Shown here piece after piece: positions 45,673 to 55,125 of a stretch of DNA of 64,000 nucleotides. The notes under the pieces are model-generated. The model did no database searches and had not been told where the DNA came from. It worked only from the letters and a program-made list of their open reading frames with translations. The DNA lies in contig JAVJRN010000034.1 of the NCBI GenBank assembly GCA_040218415.1, positions 17,636 to 81,635 of the forward strand. Direction: 5' to 3'. Source of the stretch: JAVJRN01 sp040218415 (lineage in GTDB: Bacteria; Bacteroidota; Bacteroidia; Cytophagales; Cyclobacteriaceae). The translations under genes and the position numbers were made by a program. Position 1 is the first letter of the stretch. Every line of letters begins with the position of its first letter.

Positions 45673-47676
45673 TTATATCTTTTTGAGAATAATCATTTGG
45701 TTATTTTTCTCAGCCACTAATTCCATAAACTGTTTTAATCCTGGATAGTCTTCTGGCGAAAAATCCTGCTTATCAATACTGGCTTTACTTAGAACAGTAA
45801 TTTTATTGCCAATTTGAGAGGAATTATAAAGAAATGATCCTGCTTCGTTTGGCATTCTGACGATGGATGGAGGTGGCAATTCTGCCCTATATCCTTCAGG
45901 AATTTCAATAGTGACCAGTATTTGCTCGGTAATTTGATAAGGAAAATCAACGGGTGAAAAGCGCTTTTCTCTTTTGAATTGATTCTCAGTAGTTGCTCCA
46001 TACCGCATAGGGTTGATGTAGATCATGTCATCCCCTAAGAAATCATTTACCAGATCAAAATTATAATATACCTGATTTGCTTTGCTTGACTTATTGTACT
46101 GAAAATTTTCAATTTCACCCTCCACGAATTTTTCAGCAAGCTTGGCTCGATAGTCTTCTTCACCATTCTTTTTGATGCGCTGATATACGCCCAATGCGGC
46201 GTGGTGTTCTTTTTTGATCTCATAACTACATCTCATTTCATCTTCATTGAAGGATATTTGACCAGTGATAGAGGAATTGTGTTGTCCATTTTTTAGTGAC
46301 ACCCACTCTCCACCATTTTCGGTGACTAACCAGCCATTATAGTTATGGCACTTGATAGGTAGCATTCCAAATGGTAGTCTGGAAGTTGCATCGCAGAGAT
46401 AATATCGTCCATCGATAACTACATGGGCAATCACGTAGTTGAATTCTTCATAGTTGGGGTAAACAGGATGAGGCAACCCATGACCTCTCGTGCTTAGAAT
46501 TACAGGGTTGGCCTCTAGGCCAGCCTCTCTCAGTGCGGCTATAAGCGCAAGGTTGATATCAGCCACCGATCCAGACTCTTCTTTCATCGCAACACGCCCC
46601 ACATTTTGACTAGTAAATCCATAGACTTCATTCCAAGAGATGTTACTCATGACCCAGTTGTAAAGATCTATGGTGAGCCTAAGTTCATCTTTATTTGGAT
46701 TACTTGCGATAAAGTCCTTTGCAAAACCACCTCTTTTCATTGCTAAACCAAAACCATTCCATGTCATAATTTCCTCAGAAAAGCTTTGGTATGTTTTTGC
46801 GTAGTTTTTTATTGTACTTTGAGGCATCTGTACAGTAGCGAGTTGGAACGTAATTCTAGTGGGTAGATCTACCCTGTTGTTCATCATCGGCTCGTCCTCC
46901 AGCGGCGGTATATTTTCACCAGTCACTGCAGTTTTTTTACTAATGGAAGGAATGGTTCCTTTGCCTGATTCTACTTTGCCACCTGACTCTGGCAATGAAG
47001 TCCAAGTGTAAGTGAAGGTTTCGGAGCGGATGTCATTTTCATAGGTAAGGGGATGGTAGTTTCCTATCTGGTTGGTATGGTAAATGAAAAATTCTGGAAT
47101 CGTATATTCGAAATAAGAATAGGCCACAGGCACATCTGACTGAAATTGCCAGGTTTTCAGATTGCTGTAGTAGTCAGATGTAAGCGAGTATTTATATTCA
47201 ATCACTGAACCTTCTTGTACATCGGCAAGGGCAAAGGAGGTTTCGTAAGAGTAGTCACTCAGACGAGTGCCATATTCTTCAGAATTGGTGAGTTTGGACT
47301 TTACTATTTTCCCATCTACAAGATTGTATGTAGTGCCTTTTATGGAGCTCAGCTCTTCTCGGTTGGAGCCAACTACAGGATCATAGGTTGTGATTTTGAT
47401 GTTAGCAATATCTTTATCAGTTTTTTTAAAGATTTTCTTTCTTACGGTCACATCCATCACATACTGCCAGCCCTTTTCGTTGTTGTAGGCGAAACGAAGG
47501 ACACCCGTTTCTGCCAGGATCATAGAAGTGGCTTCTGGGTAAAAATCGCATTCAGTCATTTTGAGTTCTTCCTCTGAAACCTTGCCAAAACGTGCAAATT
47601 TTTCTTGAGCAGCAACGAAGGAAGTATTTGCCAAACACAGCATGGCAAATAAAGTAGCGGTAAGTAATCGAATCAT
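45673..47676 (-). CDS. DUF3857/transglutaminase-like secreted protein (catalytic Cys missing)
   Basis: Paralogue of the gene it precedes. The ATG at 47676 (MIRLLTATLF) gives a good signal peptide ending near FVAAQ; the earlier ATG at 47742 is rejected. It has 667 residues. The transglutaminase-like core reads GSVADINLALIAAL where the active-site Cys would be, so it has no nucleophile. The His (VIAHVV) and Asp (LCDATSR) are still there. It may be a scaffold or substrate-binding partner for the active paralogue. The two genes form a tight operon. Confidence 0.82.
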   Translation of the reverse strand: MIRLLTATLFAMLCLANTSFVAAQEKFARFGKVSEEELKMTECDFYPEATSMILAETGVLRFAYNNEKGWQYVMDVTVRKKIFKKTDKDIANIKITTYDPVVGSNREELSSIKGTTYNLVDGKIVKSKLTNSEEYGTRLSDYSYETSFALADVQEGSVIEYKYSLTSDYYSNLKTWQFQSDVPVAYSYFEYTIPEFFIYHTNQIGNYHPLTYENDIRSETFTYTWTSLPESGGKVESGKGTIPSISKKTAVTGENIPPLEDEPMMNNRVDLPTRITFQLATVQMPQSTIKNYAKTYQSFSEEIMTWNGFGLAMKRGGFAKDFIASNPNKDELRLTIDLYNWVMSNISWNEVYGFTSQNVGRVAMKEESGSVADINLALIAALREAGLEANPVILSTRGHGLPHPVYPNYEEFNYVIAHVVIDGRYYLCDATSRLPFGMLPIKCHNYNGWLVTENGGEWVSLKNGQHNSSITGQISFNEDEMRCSYEIKKEHHAALGVYQRIKKNGEEDYRAKLAEKFVEGEIENFQYNKSSKANQVYYNFDLVNDFLGDDMIYINPMRYGATTENQFKREKRFSPVDFPYQITEQILVTIEIPEGYRAELPPPSIVRMPNEAGSFLYNSSQIGNKITVLSKASIDKQDFSPEDYPGLKQFMELVAEKNNQMIILKKI

Positions 47677-48093
47677 AAAAAGGTTGGTCTTTGATATGAT
47701 TGCAATATAACTTGTTGGTGTTTGAAATGACAAATGGATCACTTACAATTTTTTTAAAAAGTGTCACTTTACGCCGCTGGAGCCAGCTTACAGCACGTGA
47801 CCATACGCTGTATTTGATACATGTGCGGAAGGTATAAATTTCACAATAAGGAAGGACTTTACTTTATAAGCTTACCACAGTTTACTGAATTGATGTTTAT
47901 ACTCTTGATCAATATTGTAAGACCATACTAGAAAGTTTAAAGTATTGAATGAAAGAGAATGGAGTGGAAAATTTATGTTTATTGAATTATGTCCAGTCAT
48001 ATAAAGCGATTATTTCGTACCGCAAATGAAAATCTGAGTGATCCTCTGAGCAACGTCAAAGCCACTTCATGATACGCCATGTTCCGAGAACTT
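47677..48093. other. 417-bp gap, no gene seen
   Basis: I see no credible coding frame or repeat. It holds the promoter of the DUF3857 pair and the 3' end of the DUF3999 transcript. No convincing terminator. Confidence 0.4.
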
Positions 48094-49341
48094 CTATTTA
48101 TCGTGACCTAGCTCTTTGATCATACGGATGGAAATAATGAGTAAAAAGAGCCCAATAACACCGATAATTGACCAGATGAAGTAGGTGTTTTCAAACAAGC
48201 TTTTCTCCGGCTCCTGGTTTGCATCGCTGATCAGCTGACGAACCTGTTGAAGCTCCACTTCTTTGATTTCATTAGGTAATTGCCTTTTGAAATGAGCCAG
48301 GTCGTAACTCGGCGCATCTAACGCGCGATTGCCAAACTTCATCTTGTAAGCTTCGCCGGCTTTGAGGTCAGTCACCAAGTATTGGTTTAAGTAAGCGCCC
48401 GACACATTTTCAACAATCAATGGTTGATTGTCCAAATTGTCTATTTCAATATAGAGTTTCTCTACTCTTGTTGGACCTATTTCAAACGTATTGTTGGTAT
48501 TGGAATTTAGCGCGATGGAGGCTATTTGTCTTTTGACCAATATTTTTTCCTTCTTCCTATTCTCCGTAAGCTCATCGATATATACCCTTGCATTTCGCGT
48601 GTAAAATCTCGCGCCAGTTAGCGTAAAGGTTAGCTTTTCAAAATACTTTATTTCCGATAGGCTCAGCGTGATCATGGATACATCGTCGATCTCCTCTTGC
48701 TTGTCGATGATAAAATCAAAACCAGAATTACGCCCCCTAGTGCTATTGCTTTCATGATAGCCGATCGTGAGAATATTAATGGGCTCGTTGGGCTTACCTT
48801 TTACTTCAAGTTTGAAAAATTGGAAATCACTTAACGGAAAGTCGAGGCGCTTTTTAAAAGTTGCGCCATCCCGATTGTACATGGACTGCAGCGGATAGTT
48901 GTTACCGATCACATACCATTTTTCCTGATCATTGCTTCCGCTCAGTACGGCTGTTTTCTTTACCGCCGTATTTTGTACGATAAAACTTATGTTATCGATA
49001 GGTTGACCGCTGCTATTGGCGAAAATAAAAAATGAACTACTGTCGTTCGCTTCGTCAAATCTTTCAATGATTTCATATTCCTTAAAAGCCGTATTGGTTT
49101 CTTTAAAAGCCTCTTTTTCAATCAAATAAGGCTGCTCTACACCTGCCAAATCGTAAATTCTAAGATCAGATAAGATACCATCGACCTTACCCAACACGGC
49201 TGGAGTCAATTGAATTTTGTGAAAACCACTTTCTTTTACTGGCAATAAGTCCACTTCATAACCAAACTCCTGTGCTGTAGCAGTCCATGACCAAAAAAGG
49301 CTTAAGATGATTATAGCGCGTCTATTTAGAAAACGATGCAT
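48094..49341 (-). CDS. DUF3999-like membrane-anchored protein
   Basis: The start is chosen at 49341 (MHRFLNRRAIIILSLFW), which gives a signal peptide ending ATAQ. Earlier ATGs at 49374 and 49425 are possible, and the latter would overlap the upstream gene. It has 415 residues: a long extracytoplasmic beta-rich region with YEVDLLPVKESGFHKIQL and discoidin-like stretches, then one C-terminal membrane helix (SIIGVIGLFLLIISI). DUF3999 and DUF2339 genes commonly sit together; function is unknown, probably envelope. Confidence 0.7.
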   Translation of the reverse strand: MHRFLNRRAIIILSLFWSWTATAQEFGYEVDLLPVKESGFHKIQLTPAVLGKVDGILSDLRIYDLAGVEQPYLIEKEAFKETNTAFKEYEIIERFDEANDSSSFFIFANSSGQPIDNISFIVQNTAVKKTAVLSGSNDQEKWYVIGNNYPLQSMYNRDGATFKKRLDFPLSDFQFFKLEVKGKPNEPINILTIGYHESNSTRGRNSGFDFIIDKQEEIDDVSMITLSLSEIKYFEKLTFTLTGARFYTRNARVYIDELTENRKKEKILVKRQIASIALNSNTNNTFEIGPTRVEKLYIEIDNLDNQPLIVENVSGAYLNQYLVTDLKAGEAYKMKFGNRALDAPSYDLAHFKRQLPNEIKEVELQQVRQLISDANQEPEKSLFENTYFIWSIIGVIGLFLLIISIRMIKELGHDK

Positions 49342-49405
49342 TTTACTGGCGCTGATTATCTTCAAGGCTCTCATTTGTCTAATTATCTCATGGATTGCGT
49401 TTAAA

Positions 49406-51784
49406 CTAATCTTGATTTTTATCATCTTGAATAATAAACTTTAACTTTTGATAGAGAAATGAAATGACCAGTAAAATAACGCCTAGCAGAATAAAAGAAA
49501 TGATTTTTCCGGTGGAGTTACCTGCCAAGTCGTAGAAGAAAAGCTTTATAATGGTAAGGAGGAATAGCACCAAAGAGGCTAATCTCAGGCTTTTTAACTT
49601 CCATCTCATACCAAAGACCATCAAAGCCAATGCGGTAATCGCCCAAACAATGGGATAAATATTTTTTACAGCGGCTTGATAACGAATACCTTCTGCTGAA
49701 TCATATCCCATAATGACTGAAATATGCCCTACTTCTACTGAGCAAACGTAAACACCGATAAATGCTAGAACCCAAAGAGAGATGTTACCAACTTTGGATT
49801 GGAAGCCGTAATGCCGATGTATTTCTCTGTAAACACCCCAGACTAAGGCAATAAATAGCACGAGCATTACATAATGTAAATAAAACCCTGAAGCAGTTTG
49901 TGAACTATCCATCAATAGGTCATTTCTTGATTGAGCAATCTCAGCGAGATATGCTGTCATATATGCGCCAATAGCGATGATTGAAACTCCTCCAATGACC
50001 TTTTTCAAAAAGTCGTTGCTTTTGAAAAAGGGAATTACACCAAGGGTAATCACAAATACGAAATTATAAATGCCTAACAAAATTGCGCTCAAAGTGTGAC
50101 TCAGCTCAGCGCTCATAAATTGATAGTCTAGTTCATAAAAGAAGCCACCATAAGCCACTATCATGAGCATGATTTTCACATAAAGTGGCTTCCAGCTAAG
50201 GTGGAATTTGAAGATCTTCACAGTGATGTCTTCTTTTTGTAAATAATGCAAGGCGACCAACGAACCCATAGCAACAAAGGAGGTAATAAATACTTTATTG
50301 ATGAAAGGTAAAAGCAGCATCGGATAGTCATAGTTCACGTAGTTGATGTGCCAATCCATAAGTAAACTTGCAAACATCAGTACTAAAATCACTACAGCTA
50401 TTGAGCGCATCACTGTGATATTCGATTTTTTGGCCAACCAGAATAAAAGCACGCTTTCGAGGGCCCAAAACAAGGTAATGGCATTGCCTTGTAGCTGCAC
50501 TGGTGCAATAAGCGTCAAAAACGTGAGCACCAGGCAAATCAACAAGTAGAGCAGGTTTTTATCGATATCTTTTTTGGTGTAGAGCTTATATGCAAATCCA
50601 AAATTGAATACCGCCACCAAGGTGGTAAATAAGCCATTGTATAGGCCATCATTAATATCATTGACCAGCGAAAGTCCCAATCCAAAATAGATGGCTGAGT
50701 TACTGAGCAGCATACTGATTTCGGGCAACTTGAATTTTCGGGCATTTTTTAAGTTATAAATAATGCTCATCACAAAAAAGATCAGGTAAAAAGCCGTGAG
50801 AAATAGAAAAAGGCTACCGGTTTCTTCCTTGACACTAAAAACGTATTGCGTGATAAATACTCCTGCGTAGAGGATGTAGGTAAAAGCGTAAACGAGATAA
50901 TTAATAACATTCCATTTTTTGAAATAGACCAAGCCGAGCATTCCCAGATCCAGTATAAGTATATAAGTGAGTAGCGTCAAATAGTTTCCTGCACCCGTAC
51001 TTACAAAAAATGGCGTACCGAAACCGCCAATGATGGCCAATATCGCCAGCGCTTTGCGATCATATCGAATAGACAACAGTACCGCAAATGCGGTAATAAA
51101 TACCATGATCAGAAATGCTCCCGCTTGAGGAATCAATTCATATTCATGAAATGCCAAAGCAATCGTGAAGTACAATACTGACAATGCACCGCCAATTAGT
51201 ATAGAACTAAACTTCGCAAAGGAGTTGCGTAAATAATGCGCCAAACCAATCATGCCACCACCAATGACCAAGCCGATAACCACGCGCATGCCTTCATTGA
51301 TGACATTACTATCTATGCCTAGCTTCACCAAAAAGCCCATGCCAATGACAAAAATGACAATGCCGATTTTGCTGAGCAGGTTTTCTCCTATGAATTTTTC
51401 CAAGTCGGGATTGCGCTCCATAAATGAAGGCTTGACAACTTTTGGTTGTACTTCCTCAGGTGCTTCTACTGCGGCAGCCATTTCAATGAGTAATTCTTCT
51501 TTCGGTTGCTCTACCTTCTCGATAGTCTCGGCTTTCGTATCGCGTACTTCGATTTTTGGCTCCTCAAATACTTCTTTTGGTGATTTGCTATTTATTCTTT
51601 CAGCGATGATTTCGCGCGAATCTATTGGCTTAGGTTTCGATTCTTCTTCCGTATGGGGGGTCTTTAAGCTGGAGATTTGCTTTTTGAGTTCATCGAGCGA
51701 CTGACCAATTTTATTGATCTTTCGTAGCAAAACGAACAAAATAAGGAGTGATACAAACAATAGCAACCCTATAAAATCTTCCAT
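49406..51784 (-). CDS. DUF2339 polytopic membrane protein
   Basis: It has 792 residues. One N-terminal helix, a coiled-coil and a Glu/Lys/Pro-rich cytoplasmic linker to about residue 125 are followed by some 20 or more membrane helices. FIGENLLSKIGIVIFVIGMGFLVKLGID near residue 135 is the hallmark of DUF2339 (given in two parts: FIGENLLSKIG and FVIGMGFLVK). It is the first gene of the pair with the DUF3999 protein. Role unknown; it may build or modify the envelope. Confidence 0.82.
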   Translation of the reverse strand: MEDFIGLLLFVSLLILFVLLRKINKIGQSLDELKKQISSLKTPHTEEESKPKPIDSREIIAERINSKSPKEVFEEPKIEVRDTKAETIEKVEQPKEELLIEMAAAVEAPEEVQPKVVKPSFMERNPDLEKFIGENLLSKIGIVIFVIGMGFLVKLGIDSNVINEGMRVVIGLVIGGGMIGLAHYLRNSFAKFSSILIGGALSVLYFTIALAFHEYELIPQAGAFLIMVFITAFAVLLSIRYDRKALAILAIIGGFGTPFFVSTGAGNYLTLLTYILILDLGMLGLVYFKKWNVINYLVYAFTYILYAGVFITQYVFSVKEETGSLFLFLTAFYLIFFVMSIIYNLKNARKFKLPEISMLLSNSAIYFGLGLSLVNDINDGLYNGLFTTLVAVFNFGFAYKLYTKKDIDKNLLYLLICLVLTFLTLIAPVQLQGNAITLFWALESVLLFWLAKKSNITVMRSIAVVILVLMFASLLMDWHINYVNYDYPMLLLPFINKVFITSFVAMGSLVALHYLQKEDITVKIFKFHLSWKPLYVKIMLMIVAYGGFFYELDYQFMSAELSHTLSAILLGIYNFVFVITLGVIPFFKSNDFLKKVIGGVSIIAIGAYMTAYLAEIAQSRNDLLMDSSQTASGFYLHYVMLVLFIALVWGVYREIHRHYGFQSKVGNISLWVLAFIGVYVCSVEVGHISVIMGYDSAEGIRYQAAVKNIYPIVWAITALALMVFGMRWKLKSLRLASLVLFLLTIIKLFFYDLAGNSTGKIISFILLGVILLVISFLYQKLKFIIQDDKNQD

Positions 51785-52002
51785 GGCATTTTTTTAAATG
51801 AGTAAATGACAACAGGCAAAAAATATATAGACTGCTGATGTTGTAAACCTAAAGAGGTTTTAAAAAATACAATGTACAACCTTGTACAATGAAAGAATTT
51901 GAATGAGGCGATACAACGATAGCGATTTATTTTGGTTTGAGACGAATTTATGTTTACCTCCTATTCAAAGCAGTTTCCCTTCAACTGGATCTAGTCGCTC
52001 AC

Positions 52003-52071
52003 CCTCTTTTGCAACGAGGATTTTGGTGAATAGGATTTTCAATGCAACCATAAGTCCATTGGTATTTTCTC
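52003..52071 (-). repeat. Dispersed repeat, third copy at the edge of the cassette array
   Basis: Matches 43442-43510 at 60 of 69 bases. On the minus strand it reads ENTNGLMVALKILFTKILVAK, cut here to show the start only (ENTNGLMVALK), and ends in a stop near 51965. It lies 19 bp from a GTTAGGG core site, so the end of the cassette array and a decayed gene meet here. The rest of the gap 51785-52098 has a small hairpin (AAACCT / AGGTTT, 51844-51859). Confidence 0.55.
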
Positions 52072-52089
52072 ATAAATGCCTAAAGGTTT

Positions 52090-52096
52090 GTTAGGG
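52090..52096 (-). repeat. Lone core site GTTAGGG at the left end of the array
   Basis: GTTAGGG matches the attC R-prime consensus and lies 2 bp beyond the stop codon of the gene at 52099. I could not find a clear second arm. The weak candidate is near 51843 (GTAAACCTAAAG). It may be a decayed attC. Confidence 0.4.
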
Positions 52097-52098
52097 AT

Positions 52099-52824
52099 TT
52101 ACCTTACCACGTCGATTGCTGATACCATTATTGATATCGCTAAGAGGAAGAATTCAATAGATGCTAGGTTCCTTAATTTTTGATTTTCAGGTTTATTGAT
52201 GTTTAGAATTAATAAGAGAAGCATCAATGAGGTTAAAGTCGGGAATAGGTAAAATAGGAAATTGGATGTGTCGACTATTTCATAAACCTCGAAAGCTCTT
52301 ACTATTACGGCAATCAATCCAAAAATAAAAAATAAAATTCCCTTAGTTAGAGTATTCCTGTCTGATACAAGAAAAGCGTAATAGGTAGAACCAATCATTA
52401 AGAAAAGTACGACAACCTGAGGCGTTGGTGTTTCTAGAATTTGATTAAGTCTTAAAAGCGAATCCGTTGCAATTAGTATAAGGGTAATTCCAAGGGCGAT
52501 TAATCCAAAGTTCTTTTTCAAAGAGTTTATAATCACTGATGTTAATAATATGAGACCTCCAAATATTGCAGTTGCATTACCGTATGGTAGATTTAAGACT
52601 CGATATGAAATGGAGACCCAAAAAATGAACAGTATCAGTCCTGTTCTTTTATCTATAAATCCTGTTATGAAACCAATTAGCGTCAATGGAAGAAAAAACA
52701 TCGTAAGAACTAATCCAGAAGATATTTCTTCACCATTATTTGTTGGGAAATTCAAGTTGCTAGTCGTGACTAATAAAAAAAGCCAAATGGCACATGGGAT
52801 CGCTGGAAGTAGAAATTTTCTCAA
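52099..52824 (-). CDS. Polytopic membrane protein, unknown (cassette gene)
   Basis: Not recognised. It has 241 residues with about seven or eight membrane helices and short loops (FITGFIDKRTG, LRLNQILETPTP). The first helix may act as a signal anchor. It is the last cassette gene of the array in transcription order. The stop is followed after 2 bp by a CCCTAAC core. Confidence 0.6.
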   Translation of the reverse strand: MRKFLLPAIPCAIWLFLLVTTSNLNFPTNNGEEISSGLVLTMFFLPLTLIGFITGFIDKRTGLILFIFWVSISYRVLNLPYGNATAIFGGLILLTSVIINSLKKNFGLIALGITLILIATDSLLRLNQILETPTPQVVVLFLMIGSTYYAFLVSDRNTLTKGILFFIFGLIAVIVRAFEVYEIVDTSNFLFYLFPTLTSLMLLLLILNINKPENQKLRNLASIEFFLLAISIMVSAIDVVR

Positions 52825-52840
52825 ATGTGATGTGGTTTAT

Positions 52841-52956
52841 GGCTAACGATTAGCTAAGCACAGTCGGCTTAACCTTTCAAATATCTCAAATGTATCTGAT
52901 TCAGAGACTCTTTGCAAACAACTAAGAAAGCTGATTGAGCTTAGCGCCTGTTAGCG
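52841..52956 (-). repeat. attC-like site A (116 bp)
   Basis: Bounded by GGCTAAC (52841-52847) and GTTAGCG (52950-52956). Inner arms: TTAGCTAAGC on the left, GCTTAGCGCC on the right. The stop codon of the gene at 52941 is inside it. Confidence 0.75.
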
Positions 52957-53681
52957 ATATAATTTTCTACCTCATCAGTTATTTGCTCCACGTTGGCCTT
53001 CAAAGTTCGAGAAATGCCCTCAGCTAAATTTGATGAGAAGAATTTTCTAAGTTCGTTCGTGTTCTTGAAATTATTTACAAGAGGTTCAGTTTCTACTTGA
53101 TTAGTTGCATTACCTGTCAATAGTACTTCGTCATTGCTTTTTAGTACATAGCTCAATTCAGAAGATGCAGTTCCTGGCCCAGCAGATTCTCCAAAAGAAT
53201 AGCTATAGAAAAACATTAGAAAAAGAAAGTATCCTTGACTTCTGTAAGGACCATGCGCACCTATAGTTTCAACATTAATTTCAAGAACCATGTCGGAATT
53301 CGATGTTGAGTCGGCCATCAATAAGGTGCTTCTGTTGGTTTCTTCAATAATTGATTTCTGAATGAAACTTGGAATATCTTCTTCTATCATGTTATCACCA
53401 ATGAAGTATTCATGCTCGTTTTTCCATCCTGTATAGATGATCAAAGGAACAGCAGAAGCTTTCGTTTTTGTTAAATCACCTGATTTGGTGAATTTATCAT
53501 CAGAGATTGTTGGTATCGCTATTCTTATGGTGTCTGTTTTTTCAGAAGAGTTTACTTCTGAATCGTATAAATACTCTATTGTGGACTGCTCTTTGGTCAG
53601 TCCCTTGTAAAGAGTTTTTGTTCCAACGCAAGAAGAAAGACTGATCGCAATTAAAGCTGTTGATAAAAGTTTATTGGCCAT
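52941..53681 (-). CDS. Lipoprotein, unknown (cassette gene)
   Basis: It has 246 residues and a lipobox near ISLSSC (Cys about 18). The rest is soluble, with a hydrophobic aromatic stretch near residue 155 (YFLFLMFFYSYSF) that could be a membrane-facing loop. Family not recognised; it has a GNATNQVETEPL stretch and an acidic C-terminal helix. Its start overlaps the previous gene by 11 bp, so the two are one two-gene cassette. The stop is inside attC-like site A. Confidence 0.6.
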   Translation of the reverse strand: MANKLLSTALIAISLSSCVGTKTLYKGLTKEQSTIEYLYDSEVNSSEKTDTIRIAIPTISDDKFTKSGDLTKTKASAVPLIIYTGWKNEHEYFIGDNMIEEDIPSFIQKSIIEETNRSTLLMADSTSNSDMVLEINVETIGAHGPYRSQGYFLFLMFFYSYSFGESAGPGTASSELSYVLKSNDEVLLTGNATNQVETEPLVNNFKNTNELRKFFSSNLAEGISRTLKANVEQITDEVENYIANRR

Positions 53682-54156
53682 ATCGTAAAAATCTGTATCG
53701 TGTATTTATAATTGATTTGATAATTTCTGATTTGGTGCAGTTCATAGAATTCTGATAATTTCCCTTAAAATCCACTGAATCCGCACTAAGTTCGTACATA
53801 CAGTCTGTTTTTAAGAGCCCTACTTGACAGTCATAGTTAGCATCTTCTAACGAATCCAAAGTATTGTATGAGGTGAGAAATTCATCACTAATCAAGAATT
53901 TAATGGATCTCAAAAATTGTTGATCTTCCTCTGGAAAAACCTTAATTCTTTCATCAAAATTCTTCCATTTCTTTTTGTTCATTGAAGTTGCAAGGGAGTC
54001 GAGTTTACTCAAAGTTCCAATGTCCTGACTCAGATAGATGAGTTTCCTCTTAAATGGCAAATTCTCCATTTGTTCAAATGTTGTGTCTGTTGTCACATGA
54101 TAAAGTGAAGGAGCACAAGAGCTTATTAAAATGGTTAGAATGATTAAGGTTCTCAT
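53671..54156 (-). CDS. Small lipoprotein, unknown (cassette gene)
   Basis: The ATG at 54156 (MRTLIILTILISSC) gives a textbook lipoprotein signal; the earlier ATG at 54210 runs through the attC-like site and is rejected. It has 161 residues, four later Cys, and no known domain. First gene of a two-gene cassette with the lipoprotein at 52941. Confidence 0.6.
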   Translation of the reverse strand: MRTLIILTILISSCAPSLYHVTTDTTFEQMENLPFKRKLIYLSQDIGTLSKLDSLATSMNKKKWKNFDERIKVFPEEDQQFLRSIKFLISDEFLTSYNTLDSLEDANYDCQVGLLKTDCMYELSADSVDFKGNYQNSMNCTKSEIIKSIINTRYRFLRYGQ

Positions 54157-54163
54157 ATTTATC

Positions 54164-54395
54164 GCTAACGACCAGCTAGCGGGTGTATGCCCACAGCTTG
54201 TAAAGGGCACAATCTAGTGAAATCTGCCGAAGCTTACAACGGTTCAAATAACCACTGCGCTCCAAAAGATAAAACTCCTGCGAGCTGCGCTCAGTAGAAA
54301 GCACCTCACTTTCCTCAGCGGAAGATTCACGGTCGAGTTCCACTGAAACCTGCCCGAAAGCACTCAGACATATGCCCGATCAGCGTCTGTTACCC
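54164..54395 (-). repeat. attC-like site B (232 bp)
   Basis: Bounded by GCTAAC (54164-54169) and GTTACCC (54389-54395). Inner arms: CCAGCTAGCGGGTGTATGCC left, CATATGCCCGATCAGCG right. The first 85 bp match site F at 79 positions. The stop codon of the TPR gene at 54390 overlaps the right core. Confidence 0.8.
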
Positions 54396-54953
54396 ACCGT
54401 TTCTCTTCTCCGATTGTTCCAGGCTATACGTGTAGGATAAATGCTTTTGGAGTTCAAGGAGTTCTTTGTTCTTAGGGTCGACAGTTAGTCCGTTATAGAC
54501 CGCCTCAATTGCAAGTTCAGTCTCTTCCAAATCTTCATAAATGTTCGCCTTCAAGTGATAGAAGTTCAGATAACTGGAATCTTCTTGAATCGAATTATCC
54601 AATTGAGAAATCGCTTGGTCATATCTGCGAGATTTTCTAAAGTTGACAGCAATTTGGTATTTGGCATAGTTCCGATATTTCTGAATTGAATCGTTCATTT
54701 TCCGAGTCGCAGAAGTCGTCAAGGCCAGCTTCAAATTTTCAGTTGATTCTTCAATGAAGTTCAGATGAAATTGAGATAATCCGAGATAGTAATAAACGAA
54801 AAAATCAGCTTTCTTAGATTCAATTGCTTTGTTACATTCTTCGATACAATCGAGCCAGTTGTTCCCAAAGTATAACTTCTCAATTCTGCTGGTTCTTTGC
54901 CACCACTCAGTTAAGAAGTTGACCGCTCTTTTTATTTTCTGAATTGTGATCAT
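54390..54953 (-). CDS. TPR-repeat protein (cassette gene)
   Basis: It has 187 residues. Tetratricopeptide-like helices cover about residues 30-175: KLYFGNNWLDCIEECNKA, YYYLGLSQFHLNFIEES, and later AISQLDNSIQEDS and YHLKANIYEDLEETELA. There is no signal peptide, so it is probably cytoplasmic. Likely a protein-binding adaptor. The stop TAA is part of the core site GGGTAAC. Confidence 0.75.
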   Translation of the reverse strand: MITIQKIKRAVNFLTEWWQRTSRIEKLYFGNNWLDCIEECNKAIESKKADFFVYYYLGLSQFHLNFIEESTENLKLALTTSATRKMNDSIQKYRNYAKYQIAVNFRKSRRYDQAISQLDNSIQEDSSYLNFYHLKANIYEDLEETELAIEAVYNGLTVDPKNKELLELQKHLSYTYSLEQSEKRNGG

Positions 54954-54964
54954 GGTGGCATGGT

Positions 54965-55125
54965 GGGTAACGCCTGGCTATGATGAGTGGGATTAGATAG
55001 CACTAACCTCTCCGTCTGCTCAAAGCCACACCGATTAATAAATTTACAATTCGTGGCGGACTTTCCAAGACCCACCAAACTTTCCTGGCTGATAAAACCC
55101 CATACATTCATAGCCGATGTTAGAG
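54965..55125 (-). repeat. attC-like site C (161 bp)
   Basis: Bounded by GGGTAAC (54965-54971) and GTTAGAG (55119-55125). Inner arms: TGGCTATGATGAGTGGG left, CATTCATAGCCGATG right, with one extra A in the right arm. Confidence 0.8.
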
